Shown here in pieces: positions 8,510 to 17,683 of a stretch of 64,000 bases of DNA. Source of the stretch: Streptomyces sp. NBC_00554 (GTDB taxonomy: Bacteria > Actinomycetota > Actinomycetes > Streptomycetales > Streptomycetaceae); contig NZ_CP107799.1 in NCBI RefSeq assembly GCF_041431135.1, positions 1,984,001 to 2,048,000 of the forward strand, in the 5' to 3' direction. A program made the translations under genes and the position numbers. Within the stretch, counting starts at the first letter, position 1; each line of letters opens with the position of its first letter. Below the pieces are notes generated by a model. The model worked only from the letters and a program-made list of their open reading frames with translations. It searched no databases and was not told the origin of the DNA.

Positions 8510-10948
8510 TCAGAGGTCGCCCGGTGCGCCGAGGCCGGTGAGGGCGCCGACCGGGTCCAGGTCGGGGGTGCCGCGGGGCCACCAGTCGTCCTGGCCTGGT
8601 TCTGATTCGTAGGCGTACCAGAGGCCGTTGTGACCGAGGCGGAGCTGGGCGTGGCCTCGCGGGTGGGTGAGGTGGTTGCGCCAGGGTCGGAAGGCGGGGA
8701 GGTCGGCGGCGAGGAGGAGTGGGCGGGCCCGGTCGAAGCGGCCCGCGGGCGGATCCCAGGGCTCTTCGAGGACGGCGAGCCCTTCGAAGCCGCCTTGGCG
8801 CCAGGCGGCGACCGCGCGCGCCAGGTCGGCCCGGGTACGTCCCGCGGCGGAGGCGAGCGAGGCGTAGAGGGTGCGGGTCGCCGCGGTGAGGCCGGAACCG
8901 GGGCGGGCCGCGGCGAGGCGCACCGCGTCCTGCCAGAGCGTCAGGCCCGCGACCGGATCGCGGCCCGCGGTGAGCAGCGTGTGCGCACGAGCCGCCGCGT
9001 CGGTGGCCAACTGGTCCAGCGCGAACGGGTCCGGGCCGCCCGGCGCGCCCGGGTAGGTCGGCGGCTGCTCCGGGTGCGCGGGCGGTGGGAGCGGCGCGGG
9101 GAGGGGAGGCAGTACGCGCTGAGCGAGGGCGTCGCGGGCACGGGTGCCGGGGAGGGGGGCCGCTTCCTGGTCCTGGGCGGCGCGGGCGATACGGGCCGCG
9201 TTGCGGCGGGACAGCGCGTCGAGAAGCTCGCGTTCGCCGCGACCGCGCAGGAGGAGCAGCACGAAGGGGTCTTCGTCCAGCAGCCGTGCCGTCTGGTAGC
9301 ACAGGGCGGCCGCGTGCTTGCAGGGATGCCCGGAGTCGGGGCAACTGCAGTGCGGTTCCAGCTCGCCGGGACCGGGGAGCAGAGCGACCCCGCATTCGGC
9401 GAGCGACTTGGGCATCTCCTTGTCGAGCAGCGCCGCGATGTCCCCGGGCCGCTCGGCGACCGCGTCGAGGAATCGGTCCCAGTCAGCGTCGGACAGCGTC
9501 CCCAGGGCGACCTGTACGCGATACGGCCGCGGGCGGCTCCCGTGCACGTACGCGAGCACCAGCCCGGGTGTGACCGTGATCGCGTCCACGTGCCCGCGCC
9601 CGGCATACGTCCTTCCTCGCGCAAGCCGCGCAGCATCGAGCGCCCCCTCCTCCAGCGCGCTCACCCACGCGTTCCCCCACCACGTCTCCGCGAAGCCGCC
9701 GGCCCCCGACTCCCGCGCCGGAAAGGCCTCGAACGTCCGGCGCAGCTCACCATCGCGACCAGGGGATCCCATGGAACGCGGGAGCCGGGTGGGCGCGACT
9801 GGGGGCCGCTCAACGGGCCTGGGGTGCGCGGGGTGCGGGTCCGGGGTCGCTTCGCCCGCGGGCAGGGGTGGTGCGTCCGGGGACGGGACAGTTGCGTCAC
9901 CGGGCTGCGCCGGGTGACGGTCCGGGATTGCTCCGCGCACGGGTCGGGGCGGTGCGTCCGGGGACGGGACGGTTGCGTCACCGGGCCGCGCCGGGGTCCG
10001 GTCCGGGATTGCTCCTCGTACGGGCAGAGGTGGTGCGTCCGGGGGTACGACAGCCGCGGCGTCGGGCTGCGCCGGGCGCGAGTCGATGCCCTCGCTTGCG
10101 GCCCGGGGGTGTGCGGCCGCGCCCTGGCTCGGTCGGGTCGCGGCTGCGGGCTGCTCGGGGTGCGAGTCCGAGCTTGCGTCGACGGCGGCTTCGGTGTCGG
10201 ACGGCAGTTGGAAGGCGCCGGCGAGCAGATCGCGTAGGTCTTGGGCCTGGGTTCGCCGGTTCTGGCTCCGGGGGTTCCGCGGAGCCCTGGAATCGATCGG
10301 CGCAGGATCGGTGGACCGGCGCCGCGCCTCGACTCCCCTGCTGCCAGGGTCCGTTGCCCTCTTGGTTCCGGCATCCGTTCGCGTCTGCCTCGCCTCACTC
10401 CGCGCGGCGCGCAACGCCTCGCGTGCGATGTCTCCTGGGCGCGGACGCTCTGCGGACGGACTGCCTGTCGGGGTTGCCTCCGTCCTGGCGACGGCCTCGG
10501 CCTGGACCTCGGTCCCGGTCCCGGTCCCGGCATCGGCATCGGCATCGGCATCGGCATCGGCTGGAGACTGTGGCCGGCCGGGTTCCACAGCCCCGTCGGA
10601 CGCCGCAGCCGCACCGGCGTAGGCGCCGTGAACAGCTCCGGTACCGGCGAACCTCCCCGCCGCCGTCGCCCGTCGCAGAGCCTCGCGTGCCGCGTCTCCC
10701 GGTCGCGCTCCCGGGGAGGACGCCCTCTGGGGGCGCGGATCGGCGGTGACCCGCTCAGCCTGCTGATCCGGCTGACCCAACTCACCGTCAGCCGACTCGT
10801 CCCCCCGAACCTCGCGCTCCCGCGCGGCCCGCAGAGCCCGGCGGGCCACGTCGGCAGGGCGCGCTCCCGCCTCCTCCGCCGGGAGGTGTGACTGCTCGAT
10901 GTCCCCGCCCTCGGTCTCCGGAGCCGTCTCATCCGCGTCGGCGTTCAC
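8510..10948 (-). CDS. SWIM zinc-finger protein with long repetitive N-terminal half
   Basis: 812 residues, GTG start at 10946-10948. The C-terminal half carries a SWIM zinc finger HCSCPDSGHPCKH (Cys534, Cys536, Cys543, His545), expected to bind DNA or protein. Before it, ETWWGNAWVSALEEGALD is typical of the actinobacterial SWIM family. Residues 1-390 look disordered: three copies of a helix-like unit RPxDxAREALRAA (about 29-43, 81-95, 169-183), an Asp-Ala run (131-140) and tandem proline-rich repeats (301-376). The start overlaps the stop of the SNF2 helicase gene by 4 bp, so the two should be translated together. This SWIM-SNF2 pairing is a conserved actinobacterial arrangement whose role I do not know. 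Most family members lack such a long N-terminus, as far as I recall. Confidence 0.85.
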   Translation of the reverse strand: MNADADETAPETEGGDIEQSHLPAEEAGARPADVARRALRAAREREVRGDESADGELGQPDQQAERVTADPRPQRASSPGARPGDAAREALRRATAAGRFAGTGAVHGAYAGAAAASDGAVEPGRPQSPADADADADADAGTGTGTEVQAEAVARTEATPTGSPSAERPRPGDIAREALRAARSEARQTRTDAGTKRATDPGSRGVEARRRSTDPAPIDSRAPRNPRSQNRRTQAQDLRDLLAGAFQLPSDTEAAVDASSDSHPEQPAAATRPSQGAAAHPRAASEGIDSRPAQPDAAAVVPPDAPPLPVRGAIPDRTPARPGDATVPSPDAPPRPVRGAIPDRHPAQPGDATVPSPDAPPLPAGEATPDPHPAHPRPVERPPVAPTRLPRSMGSPGRDGELRRTFEAFPARESGAGGFAETWWGNAWVSALEEGALDAARLARGRTYAGRGHVDAITVTPGLVLAYVHGSRPRPYRVQVALGTLSDADWDRFLDAVAERPGDIAALLDKEMPKSLAECGVALLPGPGELEPHCSCPDSGHPCKHAAALCYQTARLLDEDPFVLLLLRGRGERELLDALSRRNAARIARAAQDQEAAPLPGTRARDALAQRVLPPLPAPLPPPAHPEQPPTYPGAPGGPDPFALDQLATDAAARAHTLLTAGRDPVAGLTLWQDAVRLAAARPGSGLTAATRTLYASLASAAGRTRADLARAVAAWRQGGFEGLAVLEEPWDPPAGRFDRARPLLLAADLPAFRPWRNHLTHPRGHAQLRLGHNGLWYAYESEPGQDDWWPRGTPDLDPVGALTGLGAPGDL
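9870..10060. repeat. 81-bp tandem repeat inside the SWIM gene
   Basis: Three copies of an 81-bp unit begin at 9870, 9951 and 10032 (each starting GGTGCGTCCGG), the last incomplete. The period is a multiple of three, so it encodes tandem 27-residue units containing DATVPSPDAPPxPVRGAIPD (residues about 301-376). In-frame repeats of this kind change copy number readily and probably act as a flexible spacer. Confidence 0.8.
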
Positions 10949-13845
10949 ATGGACCTCCGAAGGGACACCAGGTCCGACAGCTCGCGGTCGGTCAGCTCAG
11001 TGAGAGACGCCTCGCCGGAGCCGAGGATCGCGTCCGCGAGTGCCCGCTTCGCTTCGAGCATCTCGGCGATGCGGTCCTCCACCGTGCCCTCGGTGATCAG
11101 GCGGTGGACCTGGACGGGCTGGGTCTGGCCGATGCGGTAGGCGCGGTCGGTGGCCTGCTCCTCGACGGCCGGGTTCCACCAGCGGTCGAAGTGGACGACA
11201 TGTCCGGCGCGGGTGAGGTTCAGGCCGGTGCCGGCGGCCTTGAGGGAGAGCACCAGGACGGGGGTCGCACCGCTCTGGAAACGGTCCACCATGTGCTCGC
11301 GCTCGGGGATCGGCGTTCCGCCGTGGAGGAGCTCCACGGGGACCGCGCGCGCGGCCAGGTGGGCGGTGATCAGGCGGGCCATGCCGACGTACTGCGTGAA
11401 GACCAGCGCGGAGCCGTCCTCGGCGAGCAGCGTGTCCAACAGCTCGTCGAGCAGGGCGAGTTTGCCGGAGCGGGCGGAGGGTCCCTGGGCGGCGGCCCGC
11501 GCGTCCTCCTTCAGATACAGCGCCGGGTGGTTGCAGATCTGTTTGAGGGAGGTGAGGAGCTTGAGGACCAGTCCCCGGCGCGCGATGCCGTCGACGGTCT
11601 CGATGGCGAGCAGCGACTCGCGGACCACCGCCTCGTAGAGGGAGGCCTGTTCGCGGGTCAGCGGGACCGGGTGGTCCGTCTCCGTCTTGGGCGGGAGTTC
11701 GGGGACGATCCCGGGGTCCGACTTCTTGCGGCGGAGCAGGAACGGGCGGATCAGCCGGGCCAGGCGGGTCACCGCCTCCTCGTCCTCCCCGTTCTCCACG
11801 GCGCGCGCGTGCCGGGCACGGAAGGACTTGAGGGGGCCGAGCAGGCCGGGGGTCGTCCAGTCGAGCAGGGCCCAGAGTTCGGAGAGGTTGTTCTCCACGG
11901 GGGTGCCGGTCAGCGCCACGCGCGCGGGGGCCGGGATCGTCCGGAGCGCCTTGGCCGTCGCCGAGTAGGGGTTCTTTACGTGCTGGGCCTCGTCCGCGAC
12001 GACCATGCCCCAGGTCTGCTGGGCCAGGTGTGCCGCGGCCGAGCGCATCGTGCCGTAGGTGGTGAGGACGAAGCCGCCTTCGAGGTCTTCCAGGGTGCGG
12101 TCGGGTCCGTGGAAGCGGCGGACGGGGACGCCGGGCGCGAAACGGGTGATCTCCCGCTGCCAGTTGCCCAGCAGCGAGGCGGGGCAGACGACCAGGGTCG
12201 GCTCGCTGCGGGCCCGGCGCAGGTGCAGGGCGATGAGCGTGACGGTCTTGCCGAGCCCCATGTCGTCGGCGAGGCAGCCGCCGAGGCCGAGGGAGGTCAT
12301 CAGGTCCAGCCAGGCGAGACCCCGGAGTTGGTAGTCCCGGAGCGTGGCCTGGAGACCGGGTGGTGGCTCGACGGGAGTCACGCCCGCCGTCAGCCGGTCG
12401 CGCAACACGGCCAGCGCGCCGACCGGTACCGCCTCGACGGTCTCGCCGTCGACCTCCGCGACGCCACTGAGCGCGACGGAGAGCGCGTCGACCGGGTCGA
12501 GGAGGCCGAGTTCGCGTTTGCGTGCCTTGCGGACCAGGGCCGGGTCGACGAGGACCCACTGGTCACGCAGCCGTACGACCGGACGGTGGGCCTCGGCCAG
12601 GGTGTCCATCTCGGCCTCGGTGAGCGGGTCACCGCCGAGGGCCAACTGCCAGCGGAACTGGAGCAGTTCCTCGCTCTCGAAGAACCCGGTGCCGTCCGTC
12701 GCCGACCCGGGCGCCGGGCGCACCACGGCCGCCGCGCTCAGATCCTGGGCCAGATCCCGGGGCCAGTGGACGGCGACTCCGGCCGCGCCGAGCCGGTTGG
12801 CCGCGACACCGAGCAGGTCGGACAACTCCTCTTCGGAGAGGGCGAGTACATCGGGCACGTCCTGCTCGGACAGCCGGTCCATGGGCGGCCAGACGCGGGC
12901 CGCGCGACGGACGGCGAGGGCCGCGTCCACGCGCGCGCGGGGGCCGAACGTCGCGTCGGCCTCACCCGCCCACAGCGCCGCGGCGTCGACGACGAGGGTG
13001 GGGTCGGCGAGGCTGTGCACCTGGACGACGGCCGCGCCCGCGCGGCGCGCTCCCTCGCCGTCGTCGAAGAGCTGGTACGCCGACAGGTCCAGGCGGAGTG
13101 AGATCCGTACGCCCGCGTCCATGCCCGCGGCGACCTCCGCGGCCCAGTCGTGGGCTCCCGGCAGCCGCTGCGGCCCGATCGCGGCGAAGGGTTTGCCGGA
13201 GGTGTACTGCGCGGCCGGGGTGCGCGGCAGTGTGTCGGCGACCGCGTCCAGGAAGGACCGCATCAGCGCTTCCGGTTCCGGCAGCCGGAGCGGGCCCTTG
13301 CCGGGGAGGGGGACGGCGTGTCCCTCGTACGGCAGGGCCGCGGCCACCGCCCTCAGGTGGGCGATGTCGTCCGGGTCCAGCGGGCCCGCGCGCCAGGCGT
13401 CGATGCCGTCGGCCGTCAGCCCCGGCAGCAGCCGCCCGCGCGCGACGAGCCGCAGCGCGTGCAGCGCGGCGGCGCCCCAGCAGGCCGTGGCGGGATGCGC
13501 GGCGGGGTCGCGGCGCGCCCCTGCCAGCAGCGGCAGGGCCTCGCCGATCGGCAGGGTCACGGCGGGGACGGTGCCCCTGCGGATTCCGGGACCGTGCCGC
13601 CGTACCACCGTCAGCTCGGTCGGCTCGCCGGACGATCCCCGCTCGACGTGCTCATCGGGTGTCCCCCGCCCGGAGTTCTCGCCGGACGACGGCCCCAGTT
13701 CGCCGGCGCGTCCGTCGGACGTCAGCGGCTCGCCGTCCGGATCCCAGAAGGCGACCCGCCCCTCGCGCGGCAGCGGCGCGGGCAGGAAGACGGCGGCGAG
13801 CCGCATCGGGACCGCCTTGTCGGCCACATCCACCCCGTCCCCCAT
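10945..13845 (-). CDS. SNF2-family DEAD/DEAH helicase
   Basis: DNA-dependent ATPase of the Swi2/Snf2 family, about 966 residues. The N-terminal 450 residues correspond to the bacterial SNF2-associated domain (DUF3670-like). The motor follows: Walker A in DDMGLGKTVTLIAL, motif II DEAQ in VVADEAQHVKN, and the second RecA lobe ending in AAGTGLNLTRAGHVVHFDRW and TDRAYRIGQTQPVQVH. I chose the ATG at 13843-13845 (MGDGVDVADKAVPMRL) because AGGTGAG precedes it at good spacing. The frame stays open to 14781 but that part overlaps other genes. It is coupled to the SWIM gene by a 4-bp overlap. Probable role in DNA or nucleoprotein remodelling, possibly repair or defence; not established. Confidence 0.9.
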   Translation of the reverse strand: MGDGVDVADKAVPMRLAAVFLPAPLPREGRVAFWDPDGEPLTSDGRAGELGPSSGENSGRGTPDEHVERGSSGEPTELTVVRRHGPGIRRGTVPAVTLPIGEALPLLAGARRDPAAHPATACWGAAALHALRLVARGRLLPGLTADGIDAWRAGPLDPDDIAHLRAVAAALPYEGHAVPLPGKGPLRLPEPEALMRSFLDAVADTLPRTPAAQYTSGKPFAAIGPQRLPGAHDWAAEVAAGMDAGVRISLRLDLSAYQLFDDGEGARRAGAAVVQVHSLADPTLVVDAAALWAGEADATFGPRARVDAALAVRRAARVWPPMDRLSEQDVPDVLALSEEELSDLLGVAANRLGAAGVAVHWPRDLAQDLSAAAVVRPAPGSATDGTGFFESEELLQFRWQLALGGDPLTEAEMDTLAEAHRPVVRLRDQWVLVDPALVRKARKRELGLLDPVDALSVALSGVAEVDGETVEAVPVGALAVLRDRLTAGVTPVEPPPGLQATLRDYQLRGLAWLDLMTSLGLGGCLADDMGLGKTVTLIALHLRRARSEPTLVVCPASLLGNWQREITRFAPGVPVRRFHGPDRTLEDLEGGFVLTTYGTMRSAAAHLAQQTWGMVVADEAQHVKNPYSATAKALRTIPAPARVALTGTPVENNLSELWALLDWTTPGLLGPLKSFRARHARAVENGEDEEAVTRLARLIRPFLLRRKKSDPGIVPELPPKTETDHPVPLTREQASLYEAVVRESLLAIETVDGIARRGLVLKLLTSLKQICNHPALYLKEDARAAAQGPSARSGKLALLDELLDTLLAEDGSALVFTQYVGMARLITAHLAARAVPVELLHGGTPIPEREHMVDRFQSGATPVLVLSLKAAGTGLNLTRAGHVVHFDRWWNPAVEEQATDRAYRIGQTQPVQVHRLITEGTVEDRIAEMLEAKRALADAILGSGEASLTELTDRELSDLVSLRRSM

Positions 13846-13946
13846 ACGCCCGCTCACCTCCCGCCCTTCAGCCGAATCAGTTGTCTTCGACTCTACGGGC
13901 GGGGTCTGACAATCGGCCTCGGCGACAGCGCCGGCGGCGGTGCTGG

Positions 13947-14528
13947 TCAGGGAGTCGTGCGCGAGACCACGTACACCATGGGGTGCTCGGGGTTGGAAAG
14001 GTTCACGACGATGTCCAGGGTGGGCGCCGGGTCCTTCTGCTTGTGGACGAGGCCCGACCACGGGCCGGGGCCCGTGAACTCCCAGCCGACGACCTGCTGG
14101 TCGCGGGCGTTGATGGCGAAGTCGTCCGGCTGCAGGGCGGCGCGGGTGACTCCGACATGGCCCAGGAACCTGTCCAGGCCCGCGCTGGTCGTACCGAACT
14201 GGACGTACAGACGGCTGGTCTTCCAGTTGTTCGTCTCGTAGTAGGCGACGTCGGTCGCGTACGACGGGATGGTGACCTGGTAGACGCGGCGCTGGACGCG
14301 CGACGGCCAGCCCGTGGTGAGGCCGGTCGCCGAGTACTTCTCCTCCTTCTGCTTGCCGGCGTCGCGGCTCTGGTTGGCGGAGATCACCAGATAGCCGGCC
14401 GGGACGCCGATGAGCAGCACGATGATCAGGAGGGTGAGCGCGCGGCGGCGGAACTTGCGGCGCGGGTCCTCGGGCGGCCGTTCGGGCTCGTCCGGCGGGG
14501 ATGCCTGGCGCGGCAGCGAGGCCGTCAC
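13947..14528 (-). CDS. Single-pass membrane protein of unknown function
   Basis: About 193 residues, GTG start at 14526-14528 overlapping the ROK kinase stop (GTGA). An N-terminal cytoplasmic tail rich in Pro, Asp and Arg (PERPPEDPRRKFRRRA) is followed by one transmembrane helix LTLLIIVLLIGVPAGYLVIS (about residues 31-50) and an extracytoplasmic domain with YETNNWKTSRLYVQFGTT and WEFTGPGPWSGLVHK. The positive residues before the helix predict N-in topology. I do not recognise the domain. It is coupled to the sugar kinase gene and lies 101 bp upstream of the SNF2 gene, but a link with sugar uptake is not shown by the sequence. Conserved gene order in other Streptomyces would support one. Confidence 0.8.
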   Translation of the reverse strand: MTASLPRQASPPDEPERPPEDPRRKFRRRALTLLIIVLLIGVPAGYLVISANQSRDAGKQKEEKYSATGLTTGWPSRVQRRVYQVTIPSYATDVAYYETNNWKTSRLYVQFGTTSAGLDRFLGHVGVTRAALQPDDFAINARDQQVVGWEFTGPGPWSGLVHKQKDPAPTLDIVVNLSNPEHPMVYVVSRTTP

Positions 14529-15670
14529 AGCGACCCCTGCGACGTACGGCGGGACTCCACATAGCGCTCGTACCGCTCGTAGCGCTCCACCCTGCGGCGG
14601 TTGGCGCGGCGGAAGCGGCGAGCGACGAGCCGGGCGAGGTCGGCGGCGCCGACCATGCCGGCCTCGGGGCCGAGCTGGGCGCGGGCGATGCGGGCCTCGG
14701 GGCGGTAGCCGCGGCCGGTGAGGTGCCTGCGGAACGCGTCCCGTGCCGGGCCGATGAGCAGGTCGTCGGCCGCGCTGACACCGCCGCCGATCACGAAGCA
14801 GGAGGGGTCCAGGGCGGCTGCCAGGTTGGCGATGCCGACGCCGAGCCACTGTCCGATGTCCTGGAGCAGCTCGATGCACATGGCGTCGCCCTCGCGGGCC
14901 AGCTCGGTGATCAGCGGCCCGGTGATGTCGGGGATGCTGCCCTTGACGCGCTCGATGAGCCCGTACGCCACCGGGGAGTCGGCGGCGGCGAGTTCGCGGG
15001 CCTCGCGCACCAGCGCGTTGCCGGAGCTGTACTGCTCCCAGCAGCCGCGGTTGCCGCACGGGCAGCGGTGGCCGCCGGGCACGACCTGCATATGGCCGAA
15101 CTCGCCCGCGACGCCGAACTTACCGCGCTTGACCTGGCCGTCCTCCAGGATCGCGCCGCCGATGCCGGTGCCCAGCGTGATCATGACGAGGTGGTCCTCG
15201 CCCCGGCCCGCGCCGAAGCGCCACTCGGCCCAGGCGGCGGCGTTGGCGTCGTTGTCGACCAGCACTGGCACGGCGAGGCGGCTGGAGATGCGGTCCCGGA
15301 GGGGCTCGTTGCGCCACGACAGGTGCGGGGCGAACAGGATGCGGTTGCGGTCGGCGTCGACCCAGCCGGCCGCGCCGATGCCGACCGCGTGCACGTCGTG
15401 CCGGTCCGAGAGGTCCAGGACCAGTTCGACGATGGTGTCCTCGACGACCTTGGGGCTCTTGGACTTGTCCGGTGTCTCGGCGCGGAGCTTCTCCAGGATG
15501 TTGCCGTCGGCGTCCACGACACCGGCCATCACCTTCGTGCCGCCGATGTCGATGCCGACGGTGGGAACGCGGGGGGCCGTCAGGTGGGAACGGCGCTCGC
15601 GCGTTCCCACGGTCCGCAGGACGGTGGCCCGCGCGGAGCCGCGGTGTGCGAGGTCGCGGTAAGTGCTCAT
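14525..15670 (-). CDS. ROK-family sugar kinase
   Basis: Cytoplasmic ATP-dependent sugar kinase of the ROK family, 381 residues. The phosphate motif VGIDIGGTKVMAGVVDADG is at about 37-55, the catalytic region has VLVDNDANAAAWAEW, and the ROK zinc signature is CPCGNRGCWEQYSSG (Cys residues plus the upstream His in GEFGHMQVVPGGH). The first 35 residues (MSTYRDLAHRGSARA...) precede the core and are longer than in a typical glucokinase. The C-terminus is unusual, with a repeated basic/tyrosine stretch RRVERYERYERYVESRR. It follows the sugar ABC importer genes and probably phosphorylates the imported sugar; the sugar itself cannot be named. Glucokinase activity is an alternative. Confidence 0.9.
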   Translation of the reverse strand: MSTYRDLAHRGSARATVLRTVGTRERRSHLTAPRVPTVGIDIGGTKVMAGVVDADGNILEKLRAETPDKSKSPKVVEDTIVELVLDLSDRHDVHAVGIGAAGWVDADRNRILFAPHLSWRNEPLRDRISSRLAVPVLVDNDANAAAWAEWRFGAGRGEDHLVMITLGTGIGGAILEDGQVKRGKFGVAGEFGHMQVVPGGHRCPCGNRGCWEQYSSGNALVREARELAAADSPVAYGLIERVKGSIPDITGPLITELAREGDAMCIELLQDIGQWLGVGIANLAAALDPSCFVIGGGVSAADDLLIGPARDAFRRHLTGRGYRPEARIARAQLGPEAGMVGAADLARLVARRFRRANRRRVERYERYERYVESRRTSQGSL

Positions 15671-15802
15671 CGCGCCGATTCTGCCCTACGCTCGCGCTGG
15701 CCTGCACGGTGGGAGACCGCGGGTGCGTTGGGTCGGTCCGTCCTCCGCGGGCCCGCTGTGGCTGGTCGCGCCCCGCGGCGGAGCCGCAAATGTCACAGCC
15801 CC

Positions 15803-15820
15803 GCGCCCCTTACGGGGCGC
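15803..15820 (-). terminator. Hairpin over the stop codon of the sugar ABC ATPase gene
   Basis: Perfect 7-bp stem GCGCCCC/GGGGCGC with a 4-nt loop that contains the TAA stop of the ATPase gene. A further GC-rich hairpin and the 14-mer GTGGCTGGTCGCGC (15758-15771) follow on the plus strand. The same hairpin/14-mer module recurs after the IclR gene at 31838-31876. It may reduce transcription between the transporter genes and the ROK kinase gene 139 bp downstream. Confidence 0.55.
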
Positions 15821-16631
15821 GTTCCAGCTCATGACGGAGATCATCGAGCTCGCTACCACCCGCCATCTGGCGGGTCAGCTCGTCCAAGCTGATCTCGTCG
15901 CGCAAATGGCTGCCCGACATCGTGCCCCGCTTCAACAGTACGAAGCGGTCGCCCACCAGGTATGCGTGGTGCGGGTTGTGGGTGATCAGGACAACACCCA
16001 GGCCGGCGTCCCGTGCGGCGGCCACATATTTGAGGACCACACCGGACTGCTTGACGCCGAGGGCGGCGGTGGGCTCGTCGAGGACGAGGACCTTGGCGCC
16101 GAAGTGGACGGCGCGGGCGATCGCCACGCACTGGCGCTCGCCGCCGGAGAGGGTGCCGATGGGCTGGTCGACGTCGCGGAGGTCGATGCCCATGCGGAGG
16201 AGTTCCGCGTGGGTGGTCCGGCGCATGAACTCGACGTCCATGCGCTTGAAGGGGATCACGCCCTTGCGCGGTTCGGAGCCGAGGAAGAAGTTCCGCCAGA
16301 CCGGCATCAGCGGGACGACGGCGAGGTCCTGGTAGACCGTGGCGATACCGCGGTCCAGGGCCTCGCGCGGGGACGACAGACGGGTCTCCTCGCCCTCGAT
16401 GCGCAGGGTGCCCGCGTCGTGCTGGTGCAGGCCCGCGATGATCTTGATGAGTGTGGACTTGCCCGCGCCGTTGTCGCCGAGCACGCAGGTGATCTCGCCC
16501 GCGTGGACCTCCAGGGAGACGCCTTCGAGGGCGCGGATGTTGCCGTAGTACTTACTGACGTCGTCGAGCTCGACGAGCGCCGCACGTTCCGCGGGGGCCG
16601 CGTCCTTCGTCATGTTCGCGTCCGTCGTCAT
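15810..16631 (-). CDS. Sugar ABC transporter ATP-binding protein (single NBD, FrcA-like)
   Basis: ATPase of a ribose/fructose-type (CUT2) importer, about 273 residues with one nucleotide-binding domain, unlike the duplicated RbsA. Motifs: Walker [15 protein letters not shown]-loop VYQDLAVVP, signature [15 protein letters not shown], Walker [13 protein letters not shown] and H-loop [10 protein letters not shown] chose the ATG at 16629-16631 ([16 protein letters not shown]), which overlaps the permease stop by 4 bp. MTK six codons later is an alternative. Genes for permease and binding protein precede it in the same operon. A hairpin overlaps its stop codon. The transported sugar is not evident; the nearby Gfo/Idh/MocA dehydrogenase would fit inositol or an uncommon monosaccharide. 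Confidence 0.9.
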   Translation of the reverse strand: MTTDANMTKDAAPAERAALVELDDVSKYYGNIRALEGVSLEVHAGEITCVLGDNGAGKSTLIKIIAGLHQHDAGTLRIEGEETRLSSPREALDRGIATVYQDLAVVPLMPVWRNFFLGSEPRKGVIPFKRMDVEFMRRTTHAELLRMGIDLRDVDQPIGTLSGGERQCVAIARAVHFGAKVLVLDEPTAALGVKQSGVVLKYVAAARDAGLGVVLITHNPHHAYLVGDRFVLLKRGTMSGSHLRDEISLDELTRQMAGGSELDDLRHELERAP

Positions 16632-17683
16632 TTCGTCGCCTCCGCGCGCTTGCGGACCCAGTGGTTGAGCAGGGTCGCGAGGAGCAGCATCACTCCCAGG
16701 AAGAACTTGAACCAGTCCGGGTTCCACTCGGCGTACACGATGCCCTTGCTGACCATGCCGAAGATCAGGGCCCCGACCGCCGCGCCGACCGCGGAGCCGT
16801 AGCCGCCGGTGATCAGACAGCCGCCGATGACGGCCGCGATGATGTACGTCAGTTCGTTGCCGACGCCCTCGCCGGACTGCACGACGTCGAACGAGAACAG
16901 CAGGTGCTGGCCGGAGATCCAGGCGCCGAAAGCAACGCCCATGTAGAGGCCGATTTTGGTCTTGTCGACCGGTACGCCGACCGCGCGGGCCGCTTCCTCA
17001 CCGCCGCCGACGGCGTAGATCCAGTTGCCGATACGGGTGCGCAGCAGGATCCAGGTGGCGACGACGATCAGGCCCAGCCACCACAGGATGGTGATCTTGA
17101 AGTCGACGCCGCCGATGGTGAGCGTCGAGGCGAAGACGTCCCTGGCGGAGGAGAAGCCCTCCATGTCGGAGATCGACTTGGTCGAGACCGTGCCGCTGAT
17201 CAGTTTGGTGAAGCCGAGGTTCATGCCGGTCAGCATCAGGAACGTACCGAGCGTGATGATGAAGCTGGGCGGGTCGGTGCGGGTCAGCATGACGCCGTTG
17301 AAGACGCCGATCGCCAGTGTGACGACCAGCGAGACGAGGACGCCGACCCAGACGTTGGCGGTCATCTGGTAGCTGAACATCGAGGAGACCAGCGCGGAGG
17401 ACGTCACCATGACGCCCGCGGACAGGTCGAACTCTCCGCCGATCATCAGCAGCGCGACCGGTACGGCCATGATGCCGATGGTCGAGGAGGCGTACAGGAC
17501 CGTGCTGAGGCTGGCGGCCCGCACGAAGCTGTCCGCGAAGATCGCGAAGAAGAGGAAGACCGCGATCGCGCCGACCACCGAGCCGAGCTCGGGGCGGCCC
17601 AGGAGCTTGCGCAGCGGCGACTTCTTCAGGAGGCGTTCGTCGGGCCTCGCACTGGGCGTGGGCGCAGGAGCTGTCGCGGTCAC
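16628..17683 (-). CDS. Sugar ABC transporter permease (RbsC/FrcC-like)
   Basis: Integral membrane subunit of the CUT2 importer, 351 residues with eight to ten hydrophobic segments. Typical family stretches are [20 protein letters not shown] and [19 protein letters not shown], and the ATPase-contact loop [22 protein letters not shown] start at 17681-17683 overlaps the stop of the binding-protein gene (GTGA), and its own stop overlaps the ATPase start (ATGA), so all three genes are translationally coupled. The N-terminal 35 residues are cytoplasmic and rich in Pro and Lys/Arg. It forms a homodimeric channel in this family. Confidence 0.92.
   Translation of the reverse strand: MTATAPAPTPSARPDERLLKKSPLRKLLGRPELGSVVGAIAVFLFFAIFADSFVRAASLSTVLYASSTIGIMAVPVALLMIGGEFDLSAGVMVTSSALVSSMFSYQMTANVWVGVLVSLVVTLAIGVFNGVMLTRTDPPSFIITLGTFLMLTGMNLGFTKLISGTVSTKSISDMEGFSSARDVFASTLTIGGVDFKITILWWLGLIVVATWILLRTRIGNWIYAVGGGEEAARAVGVPVDKTKIGLYMGVAFGAWISGQHLLFSFDVVQSGEGVGNELTYIIAAVIGGCLITGGYGSAVGAAVGALIFGMVSKGIVYAEWNPDWFKFFLGVMLLLATLLNHWVRKRAEATK

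Noticed and set aside
5586..8612. 1008-codon plus-strand frame opposite several minus-strand genes
   Set aside because: It lies antisense to pcaL and sulfite oxidase genes with clear motifs; its composition is the usual third-frame shadow of high-GC DNA.
10490..10560. GGCATC microsatellite-like run in the SWIM gene
   Set aside because: It encodes the Asp-Ala run in frame; noted in the gene entry, not a separate element.
14501..15892. 463-codon plus-strand frame over the ROK kinase gene
   Set aside because: The minus strand encodes intact ROK motifs; no domain was seen in the plus frame.
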